From Sphingomonas sp. 28-63-12 (lineage in GTDB: Bacteria; Pseudomonadota; Alphaproteobacteria; Sphingomonadales; Sphingomonadaceae): a stretch of DNA of 61,610 bases. Made by a program: the position numbers and the translations under genes. The stretch covers positions 1-61,610 of the forward strand of contig NCGD01000015.1 in assembly GCA_002281535.1 (NCBI GenBank). Reading direction: 5' to 3'. The notes under the pieces were generated by a model. That model saw nothing but the letters and a program-made list of their open reading frames with translations. It did no database searches and was not told the DNA's origin. The stretch's first letter is position 1; each line of letters opens with the position of its first letter. Below are positions 49,564-61,227 of the stretch, one piece after another.

Positions 49564-50364
49564 ATGGCACGGTTCACCGACAAATCGATCATCGTTACCG
49601 GCGCAGGATCGGGCATTGGCCGGGCGGCCGCGATCCTGTTTGCCGGTGAGGGCGGCAAGCTGGTCGTCGCCGATATCAGCGACGGTGCGCATGAAACCGC
49701 CGCAATGATTACCGCCGCCGGCGGCACCGCCGTCGCAATCAAAATGGATGCGGGGCTTGAAGCCGATGTCGAAAAGACCGTGGCGCTGGCCGTCACTACC
49801 TTTGGCGGGCTCGACATTATGTTTGCCAATGCCGGCATTTCCGGCGGCATGGCCAATATCTTCGATACCGATGTCGCGCTGATCACCGAAGTGCTGCGCG
49901 TCAACCTGATCGGGCCGTACCTTGCCATCAAGCATGCGGCGCCAGAGATCGCCAAGCGGGGTGGCGGCGCGATCGTGCTGACGGCGAGCGTCGCCGGGAT
50001 CCGTTCGGGCGCGGGATCGCCGGCCTATTCGGCGTCGAAGGCAGGCGTGATCAATCTCGCCATGGTCTCCGCCCAGCAGCTCGCGGGCTCGAATGTCCGT
50101 GTCAACGCGATCTGCCCGGGGTTAACCGAAACCGGCATGACCAAGCCAACCTTCGATTATGCGCGCGATGCCGGCAAGATGGACCGGGTCGGTCGGCTCA
50201 ATCCGTTGCGGCGCGGCGCCCAGCCCGAAGAACTCGCGAATGTAGCAGCATTCCTGGCCTCCGATGCCGCCAGCTATGTCAACGGCCAGGCGATCGCCGT
50301 GGACGGCGGCTTGTCATCGAGCCACCCGGTGACCAAACAGGAATATGGCAAAACGGCCGTGTGA
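49564..50364 (+). CDS. Short-chain dehydrogenase/reductase
   Basis: A 266-aa classical SDR: TGAGSGIGRAAAILFAGEGG, the NAGISGG block, TASVAGIRSGAGSPAYSASK (catalytic Ser, Tyr and Lys) and RGAQPEELANVAAFLASDAA. It is the last gene of the rightward operon. ATG 49564 is used. It probably catalyses another hydroxyl oxidation, with different specificity from the preceding SDR (low sequence similarity by eye). Confidence 0.88.
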   Translation: MARFTDKSIIVTGAGSGIGRAAAILFAGEGGKLVVADISDGAHETAAMITAAGGTAVAIKMDAGLEADVEKTVALAVTTFGGLDIMFANAGISGGMANIFDTDVALITEVLRVNLIGPYLAIKHAAPEIAKRGGGAIVLTASVAGIRSGAGSPAYSASKAGVINLAMVSAQQLAGSNVRVNAICPGLTETGMTKPTFDYARDAGKMDRVGRLNPLRRGAQPEELANVAAFLASDAASYVNGQAIAVDGGLSSSHPVTKQEYGKTAV

Positions 50365-50395
50365 TCGGCCCCAGGCAACTGCCGCCGACCGATTT

Positions 50396-51196
50396 TCAGC
50401 GGACAAGCGCTCGGGTGAAAAAGCCCGTCACTTCCTGCACGGCAGACTTGGTAATCTCCCCCTCGGCATCGATCAGGTCGCCGGTAAACACGCTGTGCGG
50501 CGGTTTGCCGGCCTTGGCGAGCGGGCTGTCGGGGTTGCCGGCGCTATCGGGGATTTCGATGCCGGTGAACGCATCGCCGAATTCGCGGCGCAGCGTCGTG
50601 AACTTCTCGGCCTTGGACAGCGGATCACCGTCAAAGCGATAACCCTGGATTTCGAGCCCCGATTCGCGGCTGCGCCGCCTGACGATCGCCAGATCGCTGG
50701 TTGAAATATCCAACCCGGCCGGGCGCGTCGCCGGCATGCCCGGCTGCGACAGCACTGGCGCTAGCACCACCGGATCGACGGCCATTGACAATGCAAACCC
50801 CCCGGTCAGGCACATGCCGATCACGCCGACGCCGGGGCCGCCGCATTCCTGATGCGCCTGACGCGCGAGCGGCTTGAGCCAATCGACGATCGGGCTCGAT
50901 CGGTTGGCGCGGAACAGGGTAAATTCGCGGCTGACGCACAGACCGAGCAACCGTCCGCGCGTGATGCGTTCAGGATTGGTCGCATCGGGCGTGCCGAGCA
51001 AGATCGGCGCATAGACCCTGAAGCCCGCGTCGGCGAGCCAGCGGCAGAAGCGCGCCAGTGTTGGCGTAAAACCATAGACTTCGTGGATGACGATGATGGC
51101 CGGGCCGCTGTCGCCGATCAGCAGCACTGGCTTGGTCTTGCCCGCGAACGTGAAATCACGGCGCGCGAAATCGGCGATATCGGTCGTCAGAGTCAT
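50396..51196 (-). CDS. Dienelactone hydrolase-family protein
   Basis: A 266-aa alpha/beta hydrolase: AIIVIHEVYGFTPTLARFCR (family Glu), GVGVIGMCLTGGFALSMAVD (Cys nucleophile in GMCLTGG), DGDPLSKAEKF and PPHSVFTGDL (His region). Dienelactone hydrolases open lactone rings; here ring or lactone cleavage of a pathway intermediate is plausible. It lies 4 nt after the thioesterase gene and closes the leftward operon. Confidence 0.85.
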   Translation of the reverse strand: MTLTTDIADFARRDFTFAGKTKPVLLIGDSGPAIIVIHEVYGFTPTLARFCRWLADAGFRVYAPILLGTPDATNPERITRGRLLGLCVSREFTLFRANRSSPIVDWLKPLARQAHQECGGPGVGVIGMCLTGGFALSMAVDPVVLAPVLSQPGMPATRPAGLDISTSDLAIVRRRSRESGLEIQGYRFDGDPLSKAEKFTTLRREFGDAFTGIEIPDSAGNPDSPLAKAGKPPHSVFTGDLIDAEGEITKSAVQEVTGFFTRALVR

Positions 51197-51200
51197 GCCA

Positions 51201-52094
51201 TTACTCCCGCAAACGGATCAGACCTTCTTGCGCGCAGCTCGCCACCAGCCGCCCGTCGCGCGCAAAAATCTTGCCGCGGTTGAAGCCGCGCGCATGCCCG
51301 GCCCAGGGGCTGTCGCAGACATAGAGCAGCCATTCGTCGGCGCGAAACGGCTCGTGTATCCAAACACTGTGGTCGAGGCTGGCGGTCTGCAGCTTGTGGG
51401 TCATCCAGTTGACGCCATGCGCCAGTGTCGCGGTGCCGAGCAGCGACATGTCGGACGCATAGGCCAGGATCGCACGGTGTAGCGCGGGCTCATCGCCAAT
51501 CGGCGCGACGACACGGAACCAGCTGTTCTGGCGCGGCGCCTGCTTGACCGGGTTGAACCAGCTGCGCGGCGAGACTGGCCGGATATCCACCATCCGCGGG
51601 CGCATGAAATTGGCGCGGAAGCGCTCGGGGATCTTGTCGAGCATCGCCAGCCGCAAATCGCGGTCCGACGTTAGCTCCTCGGGCGGCGGCACATCGGGCA
51701 TCGCGTCCTGATGCGTCAGCCCGTCTTCGGGCACTTGCAGCGAGCAGGTCATGCTCAGGATCGGCTGGCCCTTCTGCATCGCAATCACCCGCCGGGTGGC
51801 AAAGCTCTTGCCGTCGAAATCGCGCAGGACGCGGTAGATGATCGGGTGATCCTCATTGCCGGGGCGCATGAAATAGGCGTGAAGCGAATGCGCCTGTTTG
51901 GGCGCCTCGGTCGATCGCTGCGCCGCCTGCAACGCCTGGCCGATTACTTGGCCGCCAAACACGCGGCCAAAACCGTCATTGCCGCGCTTGCCGCGATAGA
52001 GATCGGTGTCGATTTCCTCCACGTCGAGCAGATCGACCAAAGTCTGGGCGAGATGCGCTGGCGAGGGGTCGGGTTCGGCGATGTCGTCGGTCAT
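51201..52094 (-). CDS. tesB: Acyl-CoA thioesterase II
   Basis: A 297-aa double-hotdog thioesterase: GNDGFGRVFGGQVIGQALQA and HSLHAYFMRPGNEDHPIIYR, then ASDMSLLGTATLAHG (catalytic Asp region), LDHSVWIHEPFRADEWLLY and HARGFNRGKIFARDGRLVAS. It matches TesB over its full length. It hydrolyses acyl-CoA, likely to free CoA when intermediates build up. The ATG overlaps the dehydrogenase stop by one base (TGATG). Confidence 0.92.
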   Translation of the reverse strand: MTDDIAEPDPSPAHLAQTLVDLLDVEEIDTDLYRGKRGNDGFGRVFGGQVIGQALQAAQRSTEAPKQAHSLHAYFMRPGNEDHPIIYRVLRDFDGKSFATRRVIAMQKGQPILSMTCSLQVPEDGLTHQDAMPDVPPPEELTSDRDLRLAMLDKIPERFRANFMRPRMVDIRPVSPRSWFNPVKQAPRQNSWFRVVAPIGDEPALHRAILAYASDMSLLGTATLAHGVNWMTHKLQTASLDHSVWIHEPFRADEWLLYVCDSPWAGHARGFNRGKIFARDGRLVASCAQEGLIRLRE

Positions 52095-53221
52095 CAATAG
52101 CCCGCCGCGCGCGCGAGCTGGTCAGCATGGAAATTGGCATCGCCAAACATCTCGGCCAGGACGCGGCTCCGCTTCATGTAGAAACCGATGTCATATTCGT
52201 CGGTCATACCGATCCCACCATGCATCTGGACACCTTCCTGCACCGCCAGCGTGGTCGCCATCGCGGTCATCGCCTTGGCGACCGAAACGGCCTCATTCGC
52301 CTTTGCGTCCCCGCTATCGAGCAATTGCTGCGCCTTGAGGACAGTAGCGCTGGCGACCTCCATTTCGGCATAGAGATGCGCGGCACGATGCTGGAGCGCC
52401 TGAAAGCTGCCGATCCGCGCGCCGAATTGCTTGCGCTCCTTCAGATAATTGACCGTCATGTCCATCGCGCCGCCGCCGACACCGAGCAATTCGGCCGACG
52501 CGCCAATGCGGCCGGCGCGCAACAGGCGGCCGAGCGGATCGCCGCCGTGATCGATTTCGCCGATCACCGCATCGGCATCGACCTCGACCCCGTCGAAATT
52601 GAGCCGCGCGGCGAGCGAGGAATCGGCCAGCCGCTCGGCCTCGGCGGTCAGGCCTGCCGCATTGCGATCGACGGCGAACAGGGTGATGCCGTGTGCGTCA
52701 TCCGCCGATCCGGCGGTGCGCGCGGCGACGATGATGACATCGGCGACATGGCCGTGGCTGACAAATTGCTTGGCACCGGTCAGCTTAAAGCCATTGCCGG
52801 CGCGCTCGGCCTTCATGCCGATGGTGGCGCGGTGCTTGGCGCCTTCGTCGATCGCGATTGCGGCTATGGTTTCACCGGACAGGATGCCCGGGAAGAAACG
52901 CGCGGCGTGGGGGCTGCCCTTCAGTGCTTCTACCGCGGCAACGGCGGTGGCTAAGAAGGGGGAGGGGGAAAGGTTGCGCCCGATTTCCTCGAGTACCACG
53001 CCTGCCTCTACATGGCCGAGGCCGAGGCCGCCATCGTCCTCGCCGATCAGGATGCCGGTTAGGCCCAAATCGGCGAACTGCTTCCAGAGATCACGGCTGA
53101 ACCCGGTTGCATCCTTGGCGTCGCGCAGCGTCCTCATATGCCTGACCGGGGCGTGCTCGGCGATGAACCCGCGCGCGGTATCCTGGAGCAACAGTTGTTC
53201 TTCGTTGAGATAGAGAGGCAT
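52094..53221 (-). CDS. Acyl-CoA dehydrogenase, small-type subunit
   Basis: A 375-aa flavoprotein: LNEEQLLLQDTARGFIAEHA, GLTGILIGEDDGGLGLGHVE, LTGAKQFVSHGHVADVIIVA, NYLKERKQFGARIGSFQALQ and VQMHGGIGMTDEYDIGFYMK. It is close in layout to the small subunit at 39,128. Its partner would be the next gene upstream (53,322-54,503). ATG 53221 is used; upstream codons only translate a REP-like repeat. Confidence 0.9.
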   Translation of the reverse strand: MPLYLNEEQLLLQDTARGFIAEHAPVRHMRTLRDAKDATGFSRDLWKQFADLGLTGILIGEDDGGLGLGHVEAGVVLEEIGRNLSPSPFLATAVAAVEALKGSPHAARFFPGILSGETIAAIAIDEGAKHRATIGMKAERAGNGFKLTGAKQFVSHGHVADVIIVAARTAGSADDAHGITLFAVDRNAAGLTAEAERLADSSLAARLNFDGVEVDADAVIGEIDHGGDPLGRLLRAGRIGASAELLGVGGGAMDMTVNYLKERKQFGARIGSFQALQHRAAHLYAEMEVASATVLKAQQLLDSGDAKANEAVSVAKAMTAMATTLAVQEGVQMHGGIGMTDEYDIGFYMKRSRVLAEMFGDANFHADQLARAAGY

Positions 53222-53233
53222 TTTCTTCACTTT

Positions 53234-53315
53234 CGTCATCCCGGCGCAGGCCGGGATCGCGTGCCGCAAAGGCGCGTGGTGGAAGGAGGCCCCAGCTTGC
53301 GCCGGGGGCGACGTC
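53234..53315. repeat. REP-like paired hairpins (copy 4)
   Basis: CGTCATCCCGGCGCAGGCCG (53234-53253) plus GGAT is followed by GGCCCCAGCTTGCGCCGGGG as inverted partner (about 53,288-53,307). It again lies between a large and a small acyl-CoA dehydrogenase gene, as copy 1 does. Confidence 0.75.
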
Positions 53316-53321
53316 GGGCGT

Positions 53322-54503
53322 TCAGGCGTCGGGCAACGCCAGAATCCGCTTGGCGACGATATTGAGCTGTACCTCGCTGGTCCCGCCCTCGATCGAATTG
53401 CCCTTGGTGCGTAGCCACGCCCTAGGCGCGGCGCCGCCGGCGGAGCGCTCGCTCTCCCATTCGAGTGCGTCCGATCCGCCCGCCGTCATCATCAGCTCGT
53501 GGCGGCTCTTGTTCAATTCGGTGCCGTAATATTTCATCATCGATGGCTGGGCGGGGTGCGCCTTGCCAGCCTTCAGCTCGTCGATAAAGCGCTCGGACAT
53601 CATCGTGAACGCCTTGGAGCGCACCTCGAACTGCGCAATCGCCGCGCGCAGCAGCGGATCGGCAAGGCGGCCGTCATGATCCAGGCCGATCGTTGCGATC
53701 GCCCCTTCGATCAGCGGATTGCCGCTGACCGAGCCCAGTCCCATGCCCGAGATCATCTCACGCTCATGGCCGAGCAGATATTTGGCGACGTCCCAGCCCT
53801 TGTTCTCATCATGGACGCGATTGGCCTTGGGCACCTTCACATTGTCGAAAAAGGTTTCGCAGAAGGGCGAATAGCCGCTGATCAGCAGGATCGGCTTGGT
53901 CGAAACGCCGGGGCTGGCCATGTCGAACAGCACGAAGCTGATCCCGCCCTGCTTGGTAGTCTTGTCGGTACGGACCAGGCAGAAGATCCAGTCGGCCTTG
54001 TCGGCGTAGCTGGTCCAGACCTTTTGCCCATTGATGACATAATGGTCGCCCGCATCTTCGGCAGAGGTCGCGAGGCTGGCGAGATCGGAGCCTGCATTTG
54101 GTTCGGAATAGCCCTGGCACCAGCGAATCGCGCCGCGTGCAATCTTGGGCAGGTGCTCGAGCTTCTGCGTCTCGGTGCCGTATTTCAGCAGCGCCGGTCC
54201 GAGCATCGAAATGCCGAAGCTGTTGAGCGGGTTGCGGCACTTCATGGCCGCCATTTCCTCGCGCAGGATCTTGGTTTCAGCCGCTGATAGGCCACCGCCG
54301 CCATAGGCTTTGGGCCAGTCAGGCACGGTCCAGCCGCGCGACGCCATCGCATCCATCCATTCCTTTTGGCCAGGCTGGAAATCCGGGTTGCGCCCACCCC
54401 AATTGGCGTCCTTGTCGCTGCGCATCGGCTCGCGCATTTCGGGCGGGCAGTTCGCCTCCAGCCAGACGCGGGTTTCGGCGCGGAAGGTTTCCAGGTCGCT
54501 CAT
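53322..54503 (-). CDS. Acyl-CoA dehydrogenase, large-type subunit
   Basis: A 393-aa flavoprotein: GWTVPDWPKAYGGGGLSAAE, AIRWCQGYSEPNAGSDLASL, INGQKVWTSYADKADWIFCL and NSIEGGTSEVQLNIVAKRIL. Unlike the other large subunit it has Glu in I-E-G-G-T, near the usual catalytic position. It pairs with the small subunit gene downstream (100-nt gap with a REP-like element). It is preceded by the amidase gene by 4 nt. Confidence 0.9.
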   Translation of the reverse strand: MSDLETFRAETRVWLEANCPPEMREPMRSDKDANWGGRNPDFQPGQKEWMDAMASRGWTVPDWPKAYGGGGLSAAETKILREEMAAMKCRNPLNSFGISMLGPALLKYGTETQKLEHLPKIARGAIRWCQGYSEPNAGSDLASLATSAEDAGDHYVINGQKVWTSYADKADWIFCLVRTDKTTKQGGISFVLFDMASPGVSTKPILLISGYSPFCETFFDNVKVPKANRVHDENKGWDVAKYLLGHEREMISGMGLGSVSGNPLIEGAIATIGLDHDGRLADPLLRAAIAQFEVRSKAFTMMSERFIDELKAGKAHPAQPSMMKYYGTELNKSRHELMMTAGGSDALEWESERSAGGAAPRAWLRTKGNSIEGGTSEVQLNIVAKRILALPDA

Positions 54504-54507
54504 TGGG

Positions 54508-55827
54508 TCAACTCCTCATCAAATCATGCGCCGCGCGCGCGACGGCTATCGCCGTCCAGTCATGGTTGTAATTCGCGATCACCTGCACGCCGATCGGCAG
54601 GCCATCGGGATCGGTGCCGATCCGCACGCTGGTTGCGGGCAGCATCGGGAAAGTGGCAAGACCGGGCAGCGCCATCTGCATGCCGGCCGGCGTCGCGGTA
54701 CCGTCAATTATCAGCATCCGCTCGCCCAGCGGGGTGTCGTCATGGGGATAGGCCGTGGTGCCCCAGATCGGCGCGATCACCGCATCATATTGGCCGAACA
54801 ACCGTCCCCAATCGCGGCGGCACTTGGCCTGCGCATCGATCAGGCCGAACCAGCCACCGAGCGTCGTCGGTTCGCCGCCATCGGGCGGTGCAGCGCCGCG
54901 CGACATCGCAGTCAGCAACATGCGCATGTAATTGGCGGATTGGTTGACAAGATCGGGCAGCAGATCGGTCTCGCGATCCACCTTGGCGCCGGCCGCTTCG
55001 AACGCCTTGCCGGTCGCCTCGATCGCGGCCCGGATCGCTGCCTGTACCGGCACATGCGGGTGCGGGTCGAGCAGCAGGATGCGCCAGGCACCGGGCGCGC
55101 GCGGAGCGGGGCGGGCCAGCGCATCGCCGCCCATCACCGCGAACAGGGCTTCGAGGTCGTCGGGATCGCGCGCGAGCGGCCCGATGACGTTCAGGGCCAC
55201 GCCGCAGCCTTCGGTCCGCGGGAAGTTATGCCCATAGCTCAGCAGCGCATTATAGGTCGGCTTGTGCCCCCACATTCCGCAAAACGCGGCCGGCAAGCGG
55301 ATCGATCCGCCAATGTCCGAACCGATCTCGATCGGCACATAACCCGCCGCCAGCGCTGCCGCCGCACCGCCCGATGAGCCACCGGGCACGCGATCGAGAT
55401 TATGCGGGTTACGGGTACGGCCATAGACCGGGTTGTTTGTTTGCAGGTCGGCGAGTGCAACCGGCACGTTGGTCTTCCCCAGGATCACTGCGCCTGCGCG
55501 TTTCAGGCGCTGAACGGCGATAGCATCCTCGCTCGCAACGAAATCGGCGTGCTCGGCAAAGCCCCAGCAGCTGACCAGACCGGCAACGTCGAAGCTCTCT
55601 TTCACCGTCATCGGCACGCCCAGCAGCGCGCCGGCACTGTCGCCTGCCGCCACCCGCGCATCAACCGCGCGGGCCTGCGCCCGTGCCCGGTCGAAATCGC
55701 GGACGACAACGGCGTTGATATCACCATCACCTACCTCGATCCGCGCAATTGCGGCCTCGCATTCGGCAAGCGCGGTGGTGGCGCCGGAACGGATTGCGGC
55801 GGCGGTGGCAAGCGCGGTGCGGGTCAT
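54508..55827 (-). CDS. Amidase (amidase-signature family)
   Basis: A 439-aa AS-family hydrolase. GVPMTVKESFDVAG holds the catalytic Lys, DRVPGGSSGGAAAALAAGYV the Gly/Ser-rich signature and GSDIGGSIRLPAAFCG the Ser nucleophile. It cleaves an amide, possibly a conjugated substrate such as an amino-acid conjugate, before or after uptake. ATG 55827 is used; an earlier frame translates a REP-like element (VTPAKAG). It lies just upstream of the dehydrogenase pair. Confidence 0.9.
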   Translation of the reverse strand: MTRTALATAAAIRSGATTALAECEAAIARIEVGDGDINAVVVRDFDRARAQARAVDARVAAGDSAGALLGVPMTVKESFDVAGLVSCWGFAEHADFVASEDAIAVQRLKRAGAVILGKTNVPVALADLQTNNPVYGRTRNPHNLDRVPGGSSGGAAAALAAGYVPIEIGSDIGGSIRLPAAFCGMWGHKPTYNALLSYGHNFPRTEGCGVALNVIGPLARDPDDLEALFAVMGGDALARPAPRAPGAWRILLLDPHPHVPVQAAIRAAIEATGKAFEAAGAKVDRETDLLPDLVNQSANYMRMLLTAMSRGAAPPDGGEPTTLGGWFGLIDAQAKCRRDWGRLFGQYDAVIAPIWGTTAYPHDDTPLGERMLIIDGTATPAGMQMALPGLATFPMLPATSVRIGTDPDGLPIGVQVIANYNHDWTAIAVARAAHDLMRS

Positions 55828-55902
55828 GCGGACTTGCCCCAAAGCGTCACCCGAGCGAATATTGAGCTCTGTTTGCTGCGCGCTGCGCACGTGCCGCCCG
55901 AA

Positions 55903-55926
55903 GACCCCAGCTTTCGCTGGGGTGAC
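55903..55926. repeat. REP-like hairpin (copy 5)
   Basis: ACCCCAGCTTTCGCTGGGGT with GACG after it, a clean hairpin; a weaker left half (GCGTCACCCGAGCGAA) lies at about 55,844-55,859. It sits between the FadB-type gene and the amidase gene. Confidence 0.75.
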
Positions 55927-55951
55927 GTTGGGGCTTGGGCGAGCAGGGCGT

Positions 55952-57982
<2,031 letters not shown>

Positions 57983-58017
57983 GCTGCTCTCCTGATATCC
58001 AAAATTAGAACCAATTC

Positions 58018-58100
58018 GTCATCCCTGCGAAGGCAGGGATTTCAAGCAGGTCGCGGTGCGGGCCGCCACAGGGAGGCCCCAGCTTTGGCTGGGGAGATGC
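58018..58100. repeat. REP-like paired hairpins (copy 6)
   Basis: CGTCATCCCTGCGAAGGCAG (58018-58037) plus GGAT, then about 38 nt on GGCCCCAGCTTTGGCTGGGG as the inverted partner. It lies between the FadB-type gene and the beta-lactamase-family gene. Confidence 0.72.
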
Positions 58101-58115
58101 GTGGGGGGCGGGTGA

Positions 58116-59336
58116 TCATATCAGTGCCGAATAGATCAATGTCTTCAACTCACGGCGAATGGGATAGGCGCTCGACGGGCGCAGCTGCGTCATAAACACC
58201 ATCGAAATCCGCTCTACGGGATCGATGAAGAACGCGGTCGAAAACATCCCGCCCCAATAATATTCGCCTTCCGATCCGGGAATCATCGAGCGCGCAACAT
58301 CGATATTGACCGCAAAGCCCAACCCGAACCCTGTGCCGGCATTGGCCGCCTCACTGAACAGGGATTTCGACATTGCCGCCAGGTCGCTGCCGCCGGGCAG
58401 GTGATTGCGTGTCATCAGGTCCAAAGTCTTGCGCCCGACGATCCGGACGCCGTCAAGCACGCCCCCGTTCAGGCACATGGTGCAGAAACGATGATAATCG
58501 AGCGCGGACGATACTAGCCCACCGCCGCCTGACAGGAATTTCGGCTTGCGGCTCCAGGCGCTTGCCTCGCCACGGTCGAACATCACGGGCTTGCCGCCGG
58601 GCACATAGTCATAGCAATCGGTGAGTCGGTGTACCTTGTCCTCGGGCACAGTGAAGAAGGTGTCGTGCATGCCCAAAGGCCCAAAGATGTGCGTGCGTAG
58701 GAAATCGTCGAGCGCCATGCCCGATAGTCGCTGGATCACGGCGCCCAGCACATCAGTCGCCACCGAATAATTCCACGCGCTGCCGGGCGAAAATTCCAGC
58801 GGAATCCTGCCCAGGGCCGCGACGAATCCGTCAAGGTCGAGATTGCCGTGCCAATTCTCTAGCTTGCCTTCGCGATAGGCGGCATCGATGTTCGACCGGT
58901 TCTGAAAACTATAGGTCAGCCCCGCCGTGTGCCGCAGCAGATCGACCATCCGCATCGGCTCAGCGGTCGGCAGCGTCATGAACGGCACGCCCGCGCCGCC
59001 GCCATTATAGACGCCAATCCCCTTGAATTCGGGCAGCACATGATGAACCGGGGTGTCGACTGCGACCAGCCCCTGTTCGACCAGCATCATGAAAGCGATC
59101 GAGGTGACCGGCTTGGTCATGCTCGCGATGCGGAACAGCGATGTCTCGTCGATCGCGCCGCCGCCCTCGCGCGCGCTGCCGTGGCTCGAAAAATGCACGA
59201 TCTCACCATCATGCGCGATCAGGATCTGGGCATGGGGCAGCTTGCCGGGGGCGACATAGCGCTCGGCCAGCAACGCATCGATCCGGGCGAGGCGGGAGCT
59301 GTCAAAGCCATGTGATTCCGGCGTGGCGATCTTCAT
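58116..59336 (-). CDS. Beta-lactamase-family serine hydrolase (EstB-like)
   Basis: A 406-aa class C beta-lactamase-fold protein: LFRIASMTKPVTSIAFMMLV (SxxK = SMTK), WNYSVATDVLGAVIQRLSGM (Tyr of the YxN-type motif) and GGGLVSSALDYHRFC. No signal peptide. Such enzymes are usually esterases in catabolic clusters. GAAGAGG lies 2-8 nt before ATG 59336. It is divergent from the acyl-CoA ligase at 59,464. Confidence 0.88.
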   Translation of the reverse strand: MKIATPESHGFDSSRLARIDALLAERYVAPGKLPHAQILIAHDGEIVHFSSHGSAREGGGAIDETSLFRIASMTKPVTSIAFMMLVEQGLVAVDTPVHHVLPEFKGIGVYNGGGAGVPFMTLPTAEPMRMVDLLRHTAGLTYSFQNRSNIDAAYREGKLENWHGNLDLDGFVAALGRIPLEFSPGSAWNYSVATDVLGAVIQRLSGMALDDFLRTHIFGPLGMHDTFFTVPEDKVHRLTDCYDYVPGGKPVMFDRGEASAWSRKPKFLSGGGGLVSSALDYHRFCTMCLNGGVLDGVRIVGRKTLDLMTRNHLPGGSDLAAMSKSLFSEAANAGTGFGLGFAVNIDVARSMIPGSEGEYYWGGMFSTAFFIDPVERISMVFMTQLRPSSAYPIRRELKTLIYSALI

Positions 59337-59463
59337 GCCTCTTCCATACCCCTGGTTCGAAATGATCGCCACCCTATTGCCTTGAGCGGCGCGTGAATCA
59401 ACACTAACCTTGCGCGAAAGGCCAGATAAGCCAAACCCGAAATTCAAGAGTTGGAGAGATGCC

Positions 59464-61227
59464 GTGTCCGATTCCGTCCCGAACGAGCCCCTGATCGCGC
59501 TGGACCCAGCCTGGCCCAAAATGAGCCTGGCCGAGATCGACGCGATCCTGACGGCGCCGGGCGCGCGCTTTGAAATGGAGACGGTCGCGATCGGCGGCGT
59601 CCCGACCCGGACCTGGAAACACGCGCCTGCCAATCTCGCCCAGATCGCCCAGCTCGCGCGCGGCTATGGCGATCGCGAGTTCACAATCCACGAGGACGAG
59701 CGAGTCAGTTATGAAGCGCATTTCCGTGCCGTCGCCACGTTGGCGACCCGGCTGCAGACGATGGGCATCGCCCAGGGGGACCGGGTCGCGCTGGCCATGC
59801 GCAACCTGCCCGAATGGCCGGTGATCTTTTTTGCGGTGGTCAGCATCGGCGCGATCATCGTGCCGCTTAACGCCTGGTGGACGGCGGGCGAGCTCGATTA
59901 CGGCATCAATGACTCGGGCGCGCGGCTGCTGATCCTCGATGATGAGCGCCACCAGCGGCTTGCCGGCACCTATGAATCGCTGCCCGCGGTCGAGCAAATC
60001 CTCGTCGCGCGCGCCTCCACCCCGCTCACCGGCAAGGTCGCCGCGTTGGAGTCGCTGATCGGCACCCCGCATGATTGGGCGCAACTGCCCGATGTCGCGC
60101 TCCCCCATATGGAGATCGCGCCCGATCACGAGGCGACGATCTTCTACACAAGCGGCACCACCGGTAATCCCAAGGGCGCACTTGGCACCCACCGCAACCT
60201 CATCACCAATATCTTTTCGAGCGGCTATAGCGCGGCGCGCACCGTGCTGCGGCGTGGCGAAGAGATTCCGCCCCCGGCGCCCAAGACGATGCTCACCGTC
60301 ATCCCGCTGTTCCACGTCACCGCATGCAGCGCGGCGCTGATGGGGGTGGTTGCGGCCGGCAGCAAGATGATTTTCATGCGCAAATGGGATGTCGTGCAGG
60401 CCATGGAGATCATCGCGCGCGAAAGGGTCCACGCCACCGGCGGCGTGCCGACCGTGGCGTGGCAGCTGCTCGAACATCCCGACCGCGCGAAATACGACCT
60501 CTCCTCGCTGGAGGCGATCGCCTATGGCGGCGCGCCCTCCGCGCCCGAACTGGTCAAGCGCATCTATACCGAATTCGGCGCGCTGCCCGGCAATGGCTGG
60601 GGCATGACCGAGACGATGGCGACCGTCACCGGCATATCGGCGGAGGATTATCTCAACCGCCCGACCAGCGCCGGCCTGCCCGTCGCGGTCGCCGACCTGA
60701 AGATCATGGACGAGGCCGGCGAACACGAACTTCCCGTGGGCGAGGTCGGTGAGCTCTGGGCGCGCGGGCCGATGATCGTGAAAGGCTATTGGAACAAGCC
60801 GGAAGCGACCGCGGCGACCTTCGTGCAAGGCTGGGTCCGCACCGGCGACCTCGCCCGGCTGGATGAGGAAGGCTTTGTCTATATCGTCGACCGCGCCAAG
60901 GACATGATCATCCGCGGCGGCGAGAATATCTATTCGAGCGAAGTCGAAAACGTCCTCTACGCCCACCCCGCCGTCACCGATTGCGCCCTGATCGGCATCC
61001 CCCACCGGACATTGGGCGAGGAACCCGCGGCCGTGGTGCATCTGGCGCCGGGCATGGAAGCGACCGAGGCGGAATTGCAGGCCTGGGTGAAAGCGCGTCT
61101 CGCCATCTTCAAGACGCCGGTGGCGATCCGGTTCGTGAAGGAAACCCTGCCGAGGAACGCGAACGGGAAGATTTTGAAGAAGGATTTGAAGGTGTTGTTT
61201 GAGGATCGGGTGGGGGTGGGGGTGTGA
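59464..61227 (+). CDS. AMP-forming acyl-CoA synthetase
   Basis: A 587-aa ANL enzyme. ATIFYTSGTTGNPKGALGTH (P-loop), NGWGMTETMATVTG, TGDLARLDEEGFVYIVDRAK and LPRNANGKILKKDLK (catalytic Lys) are intact. It has an N-terminal extension of about 60 residues before the core. It activates a carboxylic acid to its CoA ester and could start the pathway. GTG 59464 is used, with GGAGAG about 6 nt upstream. Confidence 0.92.
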   Translation: MSDSVPNEPLIALDPAWPKMSLAEIDAILTAPGARFEMETVAIGGVPTRTWKHAPANLAQIAQLARGYGDREFTIHEDERVSYEAHFRAVATLATRLQTMGIAQGDRVALAMRNLPEWPVIFFAVVSIGAIIVPLNAWWTAGELDYGINDSGARLLILDDERHQRLAGTYESLPAVEQILVARASTPLTGKVAALESLIGTPHDWAQLPDVALPHMEIAPDHEATIFYTSGTTGNPKGALGTHRNLITNIFSSGYSAARTVLRRGEEIPPPAPKTMLTVIPLFHVTACSAALMGVVAAGSKMIFMRKWDVVQAMEIIARERVHATGGVPTVAWQLLEHPDRAKYDLSSLEAIAYGGAPSAPELVKRIYTEFGALPGNGWGMTETMATVTGISAEDYLNRPTSAGLPVAVADLKIMDEAGEHELPVGEVGELWARGPMIVKGYWNKPEATAATFVQGWVRTGDLARLDEEGFVYIVDRAKDMIIRGGENIYSSEVENVLYAHPAVTDCALIGIPHRTLGEEPAAVVHLAPGMEATEAELQAWVKARLAIFKTPVAIRFVKETLPRNANGKILKKDLKVLFEDRVGVGV

